From an uncultured Gammaproteobacteria bacterium (GTDB taxonomy: Bacteria; Pseudomonadota; Gammaproteobacteria; Eutrophobiales; Eutrophobiaceae), in contig CATOTD010000006.1 of the NCBI GenBank assembly GCA_951812995.1, positions 281,340-345,339 on the forward strand: a stretch of 64,000 nucleotides of DNA. The letters are read 5' to 3'. A model generated the notes under the pieces. It worked only from the letters and a program-made list of their open reading frames with translations. It did not search any database and was not told the DNA's origin. The stretch's first letter is position 1. The number at the start of each line of letters is the position of its first letter. Positions 19,587 through 29,283 of this stretch are shown here, piece after piece. The position numbers were made by a program, and so were the translations under genes.

Positions 19587-19592
19587 TTAAAA

Positions 19593-19695
19593 GACCCTAA
19601 AAAAGACCCTAAAAAAGACCCTAAAAAAGACCCAAAGAATGACCACCAAAGACAACCCAATATCAGCCCCTACCTGTGTATAACTCTGTGGATAA
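19593..19695 (+). other. Origin-like module: A-rich 12-mer repeats and two DnaA boxes
   Basis: Three perfect tandem copies of GACCCTAAAAAA (19593-19604, 19605-19616, 19617-19628) plus a decayed fourth, resembling a DNA-unwinding element. Then TGTGTATAA (19675-19683) and TGTGGATAA (19687-19695): read on the minus strand these are TTATACACA and TTATCCACA, both perfect fits to the DnaA box TTATNCACA, same orientation, 12 bp apart. Visible in sequence; function as an origin is inference. Confidence 0.5.
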
Positions 19696-19735
19696 GTACC
19701 TAAAAAAGAATGATCAATTCAGATGTCCCCGTACA

Positions 19736-19743
19736 TCGAAACC
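19736..19743 (+). repeat. Right 8-bp target-site duplication (TCGAAACC)
   Basis: Second copy of the 8-base duplication. The 95 bases that follow (19744-19838) look like leftover DNA with no gene. Confidence 0.85.
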
Positions 19744-19838
19744 CGTATCTAGCTCTGCATTGTGCATATGGTCAGGAACGCGATGTAGCATGTTACCTGG
19801 AAGGACTACAGGGCGGTTGCAGACGACCTGAAGGGTAA

Positions 19839-21201
19839 TGTCAATAATCTTTCGCACTTTCTGATTTGGCTTTCCCTTAAATCTGGTTGTTACGCGATCT
19901 GAAAGTCCTTTTCTTTATCCATCTCTTGGAGCAAATCCATGTTCAGATATGTCCGCGTTCCCCACTAGCTCCCCGCGATGTGTCTAAGCCTTGCCGCACA
20001 AAGCATCAACGCCGAGTTGCCATCCGGGAATGCTCCCACTACTCGTGTTCGCCGCCTGATTTCTCGGATGATCCGCTCCAAAGGATTGTTAGTCCGAATG
20101 CGAATCCAGTGCTCTGCCAGAAACCGATAATACGTCAGGGTCTCTTCCATGCACTACCCAGCCAATCCGCTACACTCGATAACTTCATGTCCCTGAGTTT
20201 CTTCTCGACCTCCGTGGCCTTATGCCTGGCAGATTCCAGATATTCAGATGCATGAATAGCCTGCAACATGCGAGAGACTTCTTTGACACGACCACGAGAC
20301 ACATGACTGAAGACGTTGCGGTAGAAGTGCACAATACAACGCTGCCACTCAGCATCAGGGTAGAAGTCACCGATCGACTCCTTGCGCCCAAGACAGGCAT
20401 CACTGAGCACCAACCTGATGCCCTTGAGACTGCGTGCCTGCAAATGACGCAGGGATCCTGACCATCCCGCCTTATCCTCCTTAGTACCTTCAACAATCCC
20501 TGGAATGCGGCGGTAGCCATCGTCCCTAACACCGATGGCGACTAGAACAGAAACGTTCTTCACTGCACCGCCCCAACTGCGTTTGAGCACAACACCGTCC
20601 AGGTATACATAAGGGAAATCACCCTCTATGGGGCGATTACGCCACTCTTCAATCTGCCCATAGATGCGCTGGTTGAGCTTTGAAATAGTCCCTGAGCTAA
20701 CACGGGTACCCCACAATGCTGCGGTGACATCCTCCACCCGTCGGACCGATACGCCAGCCAGATACATCTCGGTCAGTGTCTCTTCGACAGACGCTACACG
20801 GTGCCGATAGCGCTCTATGATGGCCATCTCAAAGGTCTGCTTGCGTAGCTTCGGCATCTTTAACTCAAGCTCTCCAGCCCTTGTGTGGCACTTCCTGGTG
20901 TAGCTACCAGACCGGTCGTCTTTGCGCGTCTCAGTGCGTTCGTATCGATCAGCACCCACCAGCGCATCAGCCTCAACGTCCAGAATCTGGTTAAGGGTGT
21001 CTTCCACAGTATTCAGTACCACTTTGTTGAGATGGTCCTGCAGTTCCTGTTCATCAATAGGGACTACATTGTTCAAGTGCTTGTTTGTATCATCGCTCAT
21101 GGCGACTCTTCTCCTGGTCAAATAAATGGTTATGTCACTTTTTATTTAACCAGATAAAGGGAGCCGCCTCTTCAAATTTGCGAAAGATAATTTACGTTAT
21201 C
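19839..21201 (-). mobile_element. ISa copy 2 (IS256-like), full length
   Basis: Ends TGTCAATAATCTTTCGCAC at about 19840 and, read inwards from the right, GATAACGTAAATTATCTTTC at 21201. Orientation opposite to ISa copy 1. It forms the left arm of the duplicated block. Confidence 0.85.
19890..21100 (-). pseudogene. ISa transposase copy 2, same frameshift and amber
   Basis: Starts at ATG 21100 (MSDDTNKHLNNVVPIDEQEL). The first frame ends at about 20135 after DWLGSAWKRP, the protein resumes as EETLTYYRFLAEHWIRIRTN, then a TAG before the tail WGTRTYLNMDLLQEMDKEKD. These are the lesions of copy 1 although other sites differ, so they were present before the copies separated or were homogenised. Confidence 0.85.
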
Positions 21202-21356
21202 ACAATGATTACGGCTATCAGTGGCTTAGTACGCCTAAAATAGGGGCTATAGCTGAAAACAGTAGGCCGGGGCAAGAGAAATGAAAGAGCGTAATGAGCA
21301 AGACGTTCAATGCTCGCTATTATCGAGCACAGTGATGCCCACTTGCTTGAAAATCC

Positions 21357-21662
21357 TTAATTGATCAGATGTTCCTTAGCTTTTACTGCTTCCAGAGGAT
21401 GAAATTCACATGATGGCACCTGTTTGAGCGCCGCTGCGTGGTAGATGAAATCCACTCCACGTACCGCACCCAATATTGATTGATAGTCACGGATATCTCC
21501 GAGATAAAATTTTACTTTTGAGTTGCTGTACAGCTTCCGCATATCATCTTGTTTCTTTTCATCTCTGCTCAAGAGACGAATTTCACTTATATCAGAATCA
21601 AGAAAGCGTCGCAAAACAGCATTTCCAGATAAGCCCGTTCCCCCGGTGATTAGATTTTTTAT
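21357..21662 (-). pseudogene. Capsule-type UDP-sugar dehydratase/epimerase, N-terminal fragment (copy A)
   Basis: Reads IKNLITGGTGLSGNAVLRRF, then SEIRLLSRDEKKQDDMRK and DFIYHAAALKQVPSCEFHP. TGGTGxxG plus SRDEKKQDDMR and AALKQVPSCE.P.EAVK are hallmarks of the CapE/FnlA/PseB group of UDP-GlcNAc dehydratases. Only about 100 of 340 residues remain: the frame leaves the family after LEAVKA and stops. No ATG/GTG/TTG precedes the first family residues. Same strand as, and 34 bases after, the glycosyltransferase. Confidence 0.75.
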
Positions 21663-21696
21663 CCTTATAAAAAACCTATGATAAAGCCTACCTACA

Positions 21697-22914
21697 TTAA
21701 GTATTTTTTTTGCCTTCGAATGCCTTTAAAAAGAGAGCTATATTACTCTCCACTACCGCCCTGTCGTTACCAGTTTTTGTAGCATATTTTATACAGTTTC
21801 GACTTATTTTTTGGCGCTCGCCTTGTCCCATAAATGCATATTTTTCGATTATTTTGACAAATTCATCTGGTCTATCCAAAGATACGTCCCAACCAACCTG
21901 ATATTCCCCAAGATCTCGCCATGGAGTTCTATCACTTGTCAACACAGGCACTCCAGCTACAAAAGACTCTAAGAATACATGCCCAAAGTTTTCTCCAAGA
22001 GTAGGCAAGAAAAAGAGATCATAATCAGAAATAGTTGAAACCACATTTGAGTGCTCCACAGTCCCTTTATATTCAACCAGAATATTTCCGGGTAATACTT
22101 GCATTAGTTTTTCACATTCATTCCAATATGTTTTAGAGTCAATTGGCCCGTATATAGAAAACCTTATTTGCGAATTAATTTTCGACAAAACTTTCAACGC
22201 AAAATCAAGGTTTTTCTTGGGAGATATCCTTGACAGAAAGCAAACCTTAAGCCTGGTGCCAACCTCGGATTCAGATATTTTCCGATCGAGAGGATTATTT
22301 TTAGCCACAATATTTAGATTCGTAGCTATTAAGAGATCCGGGGCATCCTTACCAGGCATATGCTTAAAAAAACCGGCTTTTATTTCTTCGGCTTCGATAA
22401 ACGTAGATGCTTGAAACACGCATCCGCCATATAATTTAAACAAACTTACAGTTTTGATATACAACCACTTTTTAGCTTTTTTGATCCGCAACGCCCCCTC
22501 GGAAAACTCTCCTCGAGGTGCTAACACAACAGGTTTGGACTGCGCACTGAAAATCTTACTTAAAATCAATGGCTTCACAGTAAAAGAAAAATCAAAAAAA
22601 CTATTCAAATAAATTAAGTCACACGATGTATTCTTTATGATCTTTGCTATATTACAAAGTGTTAAGTAATCTTTGCTTGCATAAAAAACTTTTGCCCGCC
22701 CTACCTTATTCCACGAATTTACTGGAATTTTTTTGTATGCTGTTCTGTCGCCTGAATCTCGGTCTTTCGTTATTATATAAAATTCAAATTTATCACTTAA
22801 GCACTCTACCATTGCCTCAATTGTTCGGATTGACCCACCACCTTTATAGCCAGGGATGTAATAATGAACAAATGTGATAATTTTTAACTTTGTTCCAGTT
22901 TTTTTTATACACAT
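21697..22914 (-). CDS. GT4-type glycosyltransferase (copy A)
   Basis: 405 residues. N-terminal domain: KIITFVHYYIPGYKGGGSIR (the YYxPGxxGGG acceptor loop of GT4 enzymes); C-terminal donor domain: VCFLSRISPKKNLDFALKVL and the ENFGHVFLESFVAGVPVLTS nucleotide-sugar motif with the EX7E pattern. Probably transfers a sugar to a surface-polysaccharide intermediate at the inner membrane. The gene is AT-rich, with no partner genes other than a truncated dehydratase, so it is a cut-out piece of a capsule or O-antigen cluster. Intact frame; a second copy lies at 57873. Confidence 0.85.
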   Translation of the reverse strand: MCIKKTGTKLKIITFVHYYIPGYKGGGSIRTIEAMVECLSDKFEFYIITKDRDSGDRTAYKKIPVNSWNKVGRAKVFYASKDYLTLCNIAKIIKNTSCDLIYLNSFFDFSFTVKPLILSKIFSAQSKPVVLAPRGEFSEGALRIKKAKKWLYIKTVSLFKLYGGCVFQASTFIEAEEIKAGFFKHMPGKDAPDLLIATNLNIVAKNNPLDRKISESEVGTRLKVCFLSRISPKKNLDFALKVLSKINSQIRFSIYGPIDSKTYWNECEKLMQVLPGNILVEYKGTVEHSNVVSTISDYDLFFLPTLGENFGHVFLESFVAGVPVLTSDRTPWRDLGEYQVGWDVSLDRPDEFVKIIEKYAFMGQGERQKISRNCIKYATKTGNDRAVVESNIALFLKAFEGKKNT

Positions 22915-23360
22915 GAGAGCATCATCTTAATAAATCCATAAGTGGGCTGAGCCTTTTTCGTAATTAACAGACAAATCTTTTTTCCCTTACCCTAGAGACC
23001 TACACTCATCATCAATGAATGATTAATAACTAATAATTCTAGGCAATGATTTTTGTTTCAATATCAATACCATCTATGAATTTATGCAAAAAATATCACA
23101 TGTATTTTTAGTGTTCCATTTCATTGGCTGGACACCTAGAAACTTAATACGTACGACAATATAACCAAGTTAGCTTAGAACTTGCATATCCAAAAGCACT
23201 ATACTAGCAACCAACAAACCACAATGGAATTTCATTTTATTTGAACGATTACTTTTATGTTCAATATGCAGAAGCTTAATATTACAGCAGAGAATCAAGT
23301 CTAGCAATACAGCAACCCTAGCCATGCCGTGCTTTTGTAGTTTCCCGACGTTTTTCAATA
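22915..23360. other. Non-coding spacer of the duplicated cargo
   Basis: 446 AT-rich bases between the glycosyltransferase start and the ISc left end. I see no gene, RNA or strong repeat. It would contain the promoter of the glycosyltransferase if that is expressed. Repeated at 59091-59536. Confidence 0.6.
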
Positions 23361-24390
23361 GAGTTATAACCGGATCTGGTGTCTGAATAGGTTGAAGTAT
23401 GCGGCGTGCCTTGCTGAAATCGGTTTTGTCTAGCAATCGAAAGTAGCAAGAGGAGCACGCCACACATGACAAACAATACTGTGATTGATCTGGGTACACC
23501 AGAGGGCATTGATCCACTGACAGAACTAATCAAATCGGGTGCGAGGCAGTTAATCACCGAAGCTGTCCAGGCAGAGCCAGATGCGTTGATGAGGCAGTAT
23601 GATGATCAAAGGACGGCTGACGGACGACAGCGCGTTGTCCGCAGTGGCCATCATCCCGAACGAGAGGTGATTACAGGGGTTGGCAAGGTCAGCGTTGAGG
23701 TGCCGAAGATTTGTCGCCGTGAGGGTAAACCGGCGAGCTTCCAATCTTTGCTTGTACCGCCCTACATCCGGCGCACGGCGACGCTGGACGCGGCGATCCC
23801 CTGGCTTTATTTGAAGGGTGTTTCGAGTGGCCAGATGCAGAGCGCACTGGAAGCTATTGTCGGACCCGAGGCTAAAGGGCTGTCGGCCAATGTCGTGGGT
23901 TGTTTGAAACGGCAATGGGAAGCTACATACAAGCAATGGTGTACACGTTCCGTGGCGGATGAATGGGTCTATATCTGGACTGATGGCATCTACAGTGGTC
24001 TTCGAGGCGACGATGGCCGATTGTGCTGTCTGGTTATCATCGGCGTGAACAGCCGCGGTCAGAAGCACTTTCTGTCGATTGAAGAGGGTGTCAGGGAGTC
24101 AAAACAGCGCTGGCGAGCAGTGTTGTTGTCGTTGCAACAAAGAGGCTTGGGTCAGCCCTTGAGGCAGTGTATCCAGAGACTGATGTGCAGCGCTGTTGGA
24201 TGCACAAGACCGACAATGTACTGAACTATCTGCCCAGGTCTGTTCAGGAGAAAGCAAAGCAGGGTCTGCATGGCAGAGGGCCGCGTTGACGCAGAGCAGG
24301 TGTTCGATGACTTTGAGGAACGTTTCGGTGCAAAGTATCCCAAGGCAGTGGCATGATCAACTTGTCAGACACTACTTTTGACAATAGCTC
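23361..24390 (+). mobile_element. ISc copy 2, shortened by internal deletions
   Basis: Left end GAGTTATAACCGGATCTGG at 23361; right end GACAATAGCTC at 24390. About 1,030 bp against 1,386 bp for copy 1. Its right end sits at the last codon of parC, supplying the final base of the parC stop codon. Confidence 0.85.
23466..24356 (+). pseudogene. ISc transposase copy 2, three deletions
   Basis: Starts at ATG 23466 (MTNNTVIDLGTPEGIDPLTE). Compared with copy 3: 45 bases lost between two CAGCCC words (near 24160), a roughly 10-base loss after AGCAGGGTCT shared with copy 3, and about 300 bases lost between two GCATG words near 24352, removing the C-terminal domain. Not functional. Confidence 0.85.
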
Positions 24391-26648
24391 TAATCTTGCG
24401 AATCCGCCTTTATCCGCGCAACATTTCTATAACCTCGGGGCAACATATTGCCGCGCTGGCCGCGCGCGCCAACATAGCCTGTCTGCGCAGATGGCTTTAT
24501 CGTAAGCTGTCTTTGTCCGGCATAAACGATCAGCTTATCAGCCTTGCCCATCGCTGTTATAGCCACAACGTATTCGTCCCGTGTCTTTAACTTTGCAGGC
24601 GGTATTTGCATGATCTTCAAACCTTTCCCCCTAGGGAGTAAGGTGAGCTCACTTATCGGAAACATCAACATGCGCCCGCTTGAGCTGACGGCAACTACCC
24701 AATCATTGTTGCTATCCTTAACCCGAGTCGGTACCAAAACATGGGCTCCATCCGGCACTGAAATAATGGATTTTCCACTTCTGTTTTTTGTATAAATATC
24801 CGCCAATGTCACCATAAAACCGTAGCCTGCGTCTGAGGCAAGCAGATACACAGAATCGGCCGCTCCCGTCATCACACCTGCAAAGGTGACACCATCAGGT
24901 GGTGTCAACCGTGCGGAAATGGGTTCACCCAAGCTACGCGCCGAAGGTAATGAGTGCGCGGGTAATGAATAACACCGCCCGCTGGAATCGAGAAACACGG
25001 CGAGTTGATTGCTTCTACCAAGGCTTGCCTGTTTGAAACTATCACCACTTTTGTAATTTAATGCTTCTGGATCGACTTCATGGCCTTTTGCAGTGCGCAC
25101 CCAGCCCCGCTCTGAAAGAACAATGGTGACAGGCTCGGTTGGAACGAGGCTGGTTGCATCAATCGCCTTTGCTTCTGTGCCTTCTTTTAATGGCGACTTG
25201 CGCTCATCACCAAACGCTGCTACATCCGCTTCGATCTCCTTCCGAACGCACGTTTTTAAGCGCAACGCGGATCCTAACGTTTGATCCAACTGTTTGCGCT
25301 CTTCATTTAATCTGGCCAGATCACCTTCGATCTTGATCTCTTCTAATTTAGCTAATTTACGCAATTTAAGATCAAGTATTGCTTCGGCCTGGGCGACACT
25401 TAGCTTAAAACGTTGCATCAATATGTCTTTGGGCATGTCCTCTGCACGGATGATCTGGATAACTTCATCAATATTCAGATAGGCAATCAGCAAGCCTTCA
25501 AGCAGATGGATGTCTGCAAGTACCTTATCCAGACGATGTTGCAATCTTCTGCGGACGGTTTCTGTTCGATAGGCCAGCCACTCCTTTAAGATGTCTTTTA
25601 GATTTTTAACTCGCGGGCGGCCATTGAGACCAATGATATTCAGATTGACGCGATAACTCCGTTCAAGATCAGTTGTTGCATATAAATGCAACATGAGCTC
25701 TTCTAGGTCAACGCGATTTGAACGTGGTATCAGGATGAGTCTTATTGGGTTTTCATGATCAGATTCATCGCGCAGATCTTCCAGCAACGGCAACTTTTTC
25801 GTCTGTATCTGTATTGCAATCTGCTCTAGTATTTTGCTACCAGAACTTTGATATGGCAACGCGGTGATAATGATATTACCGTCTTCTTTTTCCCAGATCG
25901 CCCGCATCTTGATGGAACCTGTGCCGGTTTCATAGATCGCCTGTAGTGTCGATTGTGGTGTAATGATTGCAGCCTGCGTTGGAAAATCAGGGCCTTTTAT
26001 ATGTTCGCATAATTCTTTCACCGTGCTCTTTGGTGCCTCCAATAACCGGATACAGGCACTCGCTATCTCTCGCAAGTTATGCGGCGGAATATCTGTCGCC
26101 ATGCCGACCGCAATGCCGCTGGTACCATTTAGCAGGATATTGGGCAGACGCGCGGGTAAGATTTTAGGCTCTTCCAAGGTGCCATCAAAATTGGGCACCC
26201 AATCAACCGTGCCCTGTGCCGTTTCACCTAACAACACATCAGCGTAGGCTGTCAGCTTCGATTCTGTATAACGCATCGCGGCAAAAGATTTTGGATCGTC
26301 CAGCGAACCCCAGTTACCTTGGCCATCTATAAGGGGATATCGATATGAAAAATCTTGCGCCATCAAAACCATGGCTTCGTAACAGGCAGAATCACCGTGT
26401 GGATGAAACTTGCCGAGCACATCACCAATCGTGCGCGCAGATTTTTTATACTTTGCTGAGGCCCGCAATCCCAATTCCGACATGGCATAGATAATCCGGC
26501 GTTGCACGGGTTTCAATCCATCACCAATATGCGGCAAGGCACGATCCAGAATCACATACATGGAATAGTCTAAATAGGCCTTTTCAGTAAATTCATGAAT
26601 GGGACGTTGTTCGTTTCCTCCACAATCAAAACGCATTGAATCAGACAT
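24390..26648 (-). CDS. parC: DNA topoisomerase IV subunit A
   Basis: Type IIA topoisomerase breakage-reunion subunit that decatenates daughter chromosomes with ParE. 752 residues with [15 protein letters not shown], the quinolone region [15 protein letters not shown] (wild-type Ser and Glu at the usual resistance positions), and the active-site tyrosine in AAMRYTES. The C-terminal beta-propeller is present and ends RIKADSQD. ISc abuts the end: the stop TAG takes its G from the IS terminus, so a short native tail may have been lost. Starts 60 bases after parE. Confidence 0.96.
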   Translation of the reverse strand: MSDSMRFDCGGNEQRPIHEFTEKAYLDYSMYVILDRALPHIGDGLKPVQRRIIYAMSELGLRASAKYKKSARTIGDVLGKFHPHGDSACYEAMVLMAQDFSYRYPLIDGQGNWGSLDDPKSFAAMRYTESKLTAYADVLLGETAQGTVDWVPNFDGTLEEPKILPARLPNILLNGTSGIAVGMATDIPPHNLREIASACIRLLEAPKSTVKELCEHIKGPDFPTQAAIITPQSTLQAIYETGTGSIKMRAIWEKEDGNIIITALPYQSSGSKILEQIAIQIQTKKLPLLEDLRDESDHENPIRLILIPRSNRVDLEELMLHLYATTDLERSYRVNLNIIGLNGRPRVKNLKDILKEWLAYRTETVRRRLQHRLDKVLADIHLLEGLLIAYLNIDEVIQIIRAEDMPKDILMQRFKLSVAQAEAILDLKLRKLAKLEEIKIEGDLARLNEERKQLDQTLGSALRLKTCVRKEIEADVAAFGDERKSPLKEGTEAKAIDATSLVPTEPVTIVLSERGWVRTAKGHEVDPEALNYKSGDSFKQASLGRSNQLAVFLDSSGRCYSLPAHSLPSARSLGEPISARLTPPDGVTFAGVMTGAADSVYLLASDAGYGFMVTLADIYTKNRSGKSIISVPDGAHVLVPTRVKDSNNDWVVAVSSSGRMLMFPISELTLLPRGKGLKIMQIPPAKLKTRDEYVVAITAMGKADKLIVYAGQRQLTIKPSAQTGYVGARGQRGNMLPRGYRNVARIKADSQD

Positions 26649-26708
26649 TGCAAATTCCTATAATTAACATTAAATAAATAATATATATAACTGATTTATA
26701 AAAATATT

Positions 26709-28598
26709 CTAAATAACGACCGCTTTATCACCACTTGATTCAAGCCATATTTTCCTGTCAGATGCGCGTTTCTTTGACAGGATCATATCCATAATCGTCT
26801 CCGCCTGTCTTGCATCAGGCAATGTCAGCCGCACCAATCGACGTGTTGCCGTCGCCATTGTTGTTTCGCGCAATTGAATAGGATTCATCTCACCCAAGCC
26901 CTTGAATCGTTGCACGCTAACATGACTGTGTTTCTTTTCTGCCGCTATCTTGTCCAAAATGCCCTGTTTTTCAGCATCATCCAACGCATAATACACATTC
27001 TTTCCAGCATCGATCCGGTACAGTGGCGGCATGGCGACATAAATATGCCCCTTTTCAACCAGCGGTTTGAAGTGCTTCAGAAATAATGCGCAAATCAGTG
27101 TGGCAATATGCGCCCCATCAGAATCTGCATCAGCCAGAATGCAGATTTTGCCATAACGCAAGCCAGATAAGTCGTCTGAACCTGGGTCGACACCGACAGC
27201 AACTGCGATATCATGCACTTCCTTAGATGAGAGTACTTCTGCAGAATCAACCTCCCAGGTATTTAATATCTTGCCTCTGAGCGGCATGACAGCCTGAAAC
27301 TCCCGATCACGTGCCTGTTTGGCAGAACCGCCAGCAGAATCGCCTTCCACTAAAAATAATTCCGAAACACTAATATCCTGTAACGAACAATCGGCCAGCT
27401 TGCCAGGTAACGCAGGTCCGCCACTGATCTTTTTACGGACTATTTTCTTAGTTGATTGCAAGCGTTTCTGTGCCGCTGTAATGACCAGATCAGCGATTCG
27501 TTCGCCCATCTCAACATGTTTATGCAGCCATTGACTCAGCGTATCCTTTACCACACCCGACACAAAACTTGCACATTCGCGTGAAGTAAGGCGTTCCTTG
27601 GTTTGTCCAGCAAATTGGGGCGTATCCATCTTCACCGACAATATATAACAACAATTATCCCAAACATCATCAGCACTGAGTTTGACACCGCGCGGCAACA
27701 GGTTTCTGGATTCACAAAAATCACGCATTGCATCAAGTAGCCCTTGTCGCATACCATTGACATGCGTCCCACCTTGCGGTGTCGGGACTAAATTGACATA
27801 GCTCTCCGTTATCATAGCGACTGGCTCAGGTAACCAGTGCAGTGCCCAATCTACGGTCTCATGCGCACTCTGCAAAGACCCCAGGAAAGGCTCGGGTGGT
27901 AATAATTCAACACCCATCAATGCTTCAGTGAGATAGGTCTTAATGCCCTCTGTATAGCACCATTTTTCCTTTTCTTGGCTTGATTCATCGTCTAAGCACA
28001 TGATCACGCCAGGGCACAAGACGGCCTTGGCTCGCATCAGATGCTTCAGTTTTGTTACCGCGTATTGAGTCGTATCAAAATATTTGGCATCAGGCCAGAA
28101 TCGTATCATCGTGCCGGTATTTCTTTTTCCAACCTCACCCACAGCTTCCAAACCGGCATTTTTTTCACCTCCTTTGAAAGACATCTTGTATTCCTTGCCA
28201 TGACGCTTAACCCAAACTTCCAGGTTTTTTGACAACGCATTTACAACAGAGACACCCACACCATGTAATCCACCTGAAAATTTATAGCTTTTATTTGAAA
28301 ATTTACCACCTGCGTGCAACCGTGTGAAGATAAGCTCAACGCCGGTTAATTTTTCATCGGGGTGAATATCAACGGGCATACCACGCCCATCATCTGCGAC
28401 CGTGACTGAACCGTCTTTATGCAGGGTAACGTCAATCTTTGTAGCATATCCCGAGATGGCCTCATCAACGCTATTGTCCAAAACTTCCTGGACAAGGTGA
28501 TTTGGGCGTGTGGTGTCCGTGTACATGCCGGGGCGTTTACGGACTGGTTCCAGGCCCGTTAATACCTCGATATCAACGGCATCATATTTTACTGACAA
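26709..28598 (-). CDS. parE: DNA topoisomerase IV subunit B
   Basis: ATPase subunit of topoisomerase IV. 629 residues with the GHKL ATP site (DNSVDEAISGYA, DDGRGMPVDIH, GGLHGVGVSVVNALS) and the TOPRIM region (LFLVEGDSAGGSAKQARDRE, ILADADSDGAHIATL). The length favours ParE over GyrB, and the neighbouring subunit has ParC-type length. First gene of a parE-parC operon. Confidence 0.95.
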   Translation of the reverse strand: MSVKYDAVDIEVLTGLEPVRKRPGMYTDTTRPNHLVQEVLDNSVDEAISGYATKIDVTLHKDGSVTVADDGRGMPVDIHPDEKLTGVELIFTRLHAGGKFSNKSYKFSGGLHGVGVSVVNALSKNLEVWVKRHGKEYKMSFKGGEKNAGLEAVGEVGKRNTGTMIRFWPDAKYFDTTQYAVTKLKHLMRAKAVLCPGVIMCLDDESSQEKEKWCYTEGIKTYLTEALMGVELLPPEPFLGSLQSAHETVDWALHWLPEPVAMITESYVNLVPTPQGGTHVNGMRQGLLDAMRDFCESRNLLPRGVKLSADDVWDNCCYILSVKMDTPQFAGQTKERLTSRECASFVSGVVKDTLSQWLHKHVEMGERIADLVITAAQKRLQSTKKIVRKKISGGPALPGKLADCSLQDISVSELFLVEGDSAGGSAKQARDREFQAVMPLRGKILNTWEVDSAEVLSSKEVHDIAVAVGVDPGSDDLSGLRYGKICILADADSDGAHIATLICALFLKHFKPLVEKGHIYVAMPPLYRIDAGKNVYYALDDAEKQGILDKIAAEKKHSHVSVQRFKGLGEMNPIQLRETTMATATRRLVRLTLPDARQAETIMDMILSKKRASDRKIWLESSGDKAVVI

Positions 28599-28697
28599 GT
28601 TTGTATCTCGCTATATTATCAAAGAGGTGGCGCACGCATGCTAATCATGCTGTGCGGATTATACGCTTTAGAAATGCTGGCAAGAAAGCCTCATTAG

Positions 28698-29282
28698 CTA
28701 ATCGAGGTCCGAAACTAATGAGTCGCGAATAGATTGTGGCACCGGGTCGACAGTATGTTCATAAGCATCATGGTGTATTCCGGCCGCTAATTGACTGCCC
28801 AATTTTAATGCGGCCACCATTTCCGGGCTTAATTGAAATCGTACAAAATGTACAGCGGACGTTTTATTCTCATTATCGCGCACCAGATCTTCATCGGCGA
28901 CCGACGCAACCTCATTAAAACCGTCTACTTTGATCCAAACCTGGTCTTCAATACCGATCATATTGGCCAGTGCTACATGACGTTCGGTTTTATCAGGAAA
29001 TTCTATCATGAACGTCGCCTTCCAGTTGGAACCATCCGGTATCAATGCGTTATAAGTCGCCAACTCTTCTTCAATGTCAGCCGCTTCAAATATGCGTTCA
29101 GCACGCAACATTTCCTGAATTTGATAGTGCATGATAAGGCGATCTTCAAAATAGAGCGTTACATTTGGACCAATCGCTAATTGACGATGCTTTTTATGTT
29201 CTATGACATCTGTACGAAAAGCAGTTCTAATTTCAGCGTATTGTTCCAATGAGTACAGGTCTTCTCGTGTTAATTTTTGCAT
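28698..29282 (-). CDS. DUF3501 family protein
   Basis: About 194 residues from the ATG at 29282 (MQKLTREDLYSLEQYAEIR); an ATG four codons upstream overlaps the preceding gene. The words RLIMHYQIQEMLRAERIF and NWKATFMIEFPD are typical of DUF3501. In many proteobacteria this gene follows a rubrerythrin gene and a CCG-domain Fe-S protein, as here. No activity is established; peroxide or oxidative-stress handling is suggested only by the company it keeps. Confidence 0.85.
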   Translation of the reverse strand: MQKLTREDLYSLEQYAEIRTAFRTDVIEHKKHRQLAIGPNVTLYFEDRLIMHYQIQEMLRAERIFEAADIEEELATYNALIPDGSNWKATFMIEFPDKTERHVALANMIGIEDQVWIKVDGFNEVASVADEDLVRDNENKTSAVHFVRFQLSPEMVAALKLGSQLAAGIHHDAYEHTVDPVPQSIRDSLVSDLD

Positions 29283-29283
29283 G

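Larger units (their letters stand above)
18086..19735. mobile_element. Undescribed 1,650-bp element with TIRs, iterons and an origin-like end
   Basis: Termini are 27-bp imperfect inverted repeats: left TGTGGGGGGACATGTGAATT... and right (reverse strand) TGTACGGGGACATCTGAATT..., both continuing GATCAT; 24 of 27 bases agree. They begin TGT and end ACA and are flanked by an 8-bp direct duplication. The core GACA..TGAATTGATCA recurs inside the left end at 18231 and 18370, so copies lie 137 and 139 bp apart. Contents: a 544-bp left region without genes, one 281-residue ORF, and a 260-bp right region with a palindrome, A-rich tandem repeats and two DnaA boxes. No transposase or integrase is visible. 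TG..CA ends with subterminal repeats are typical of elements moved by rve-type DDE transposases (IS21, IS481, Tn7-like); that assignment is inference. Confidence 0.75.
19839..24390. repeat. Duplicated block, copy A (ISa + polysaccharide cargo + ISc)
   Basis: Matches 56015-60908 at a constant offset of 36,176 bases from the ISa left end to about 24130 inside ISc. The 2.2-kb cargo between the ISs is almost identical; the glycosyltransferases differ at one residue (IATNLNIV here, IATDLNIV there). Differences cluster in the outer parts of the flanking ISs. The ISc of this copy carries deletions that copy B lacks. Confidence 0.9.

Noticed and set aside
19593..19695. Chromosomal oriC
   Set aside because: No dnaA, dnaN, gidA or rpmH nearby, only two DnaA boxes, and the module is inside a transposon-like element with a target duplication.
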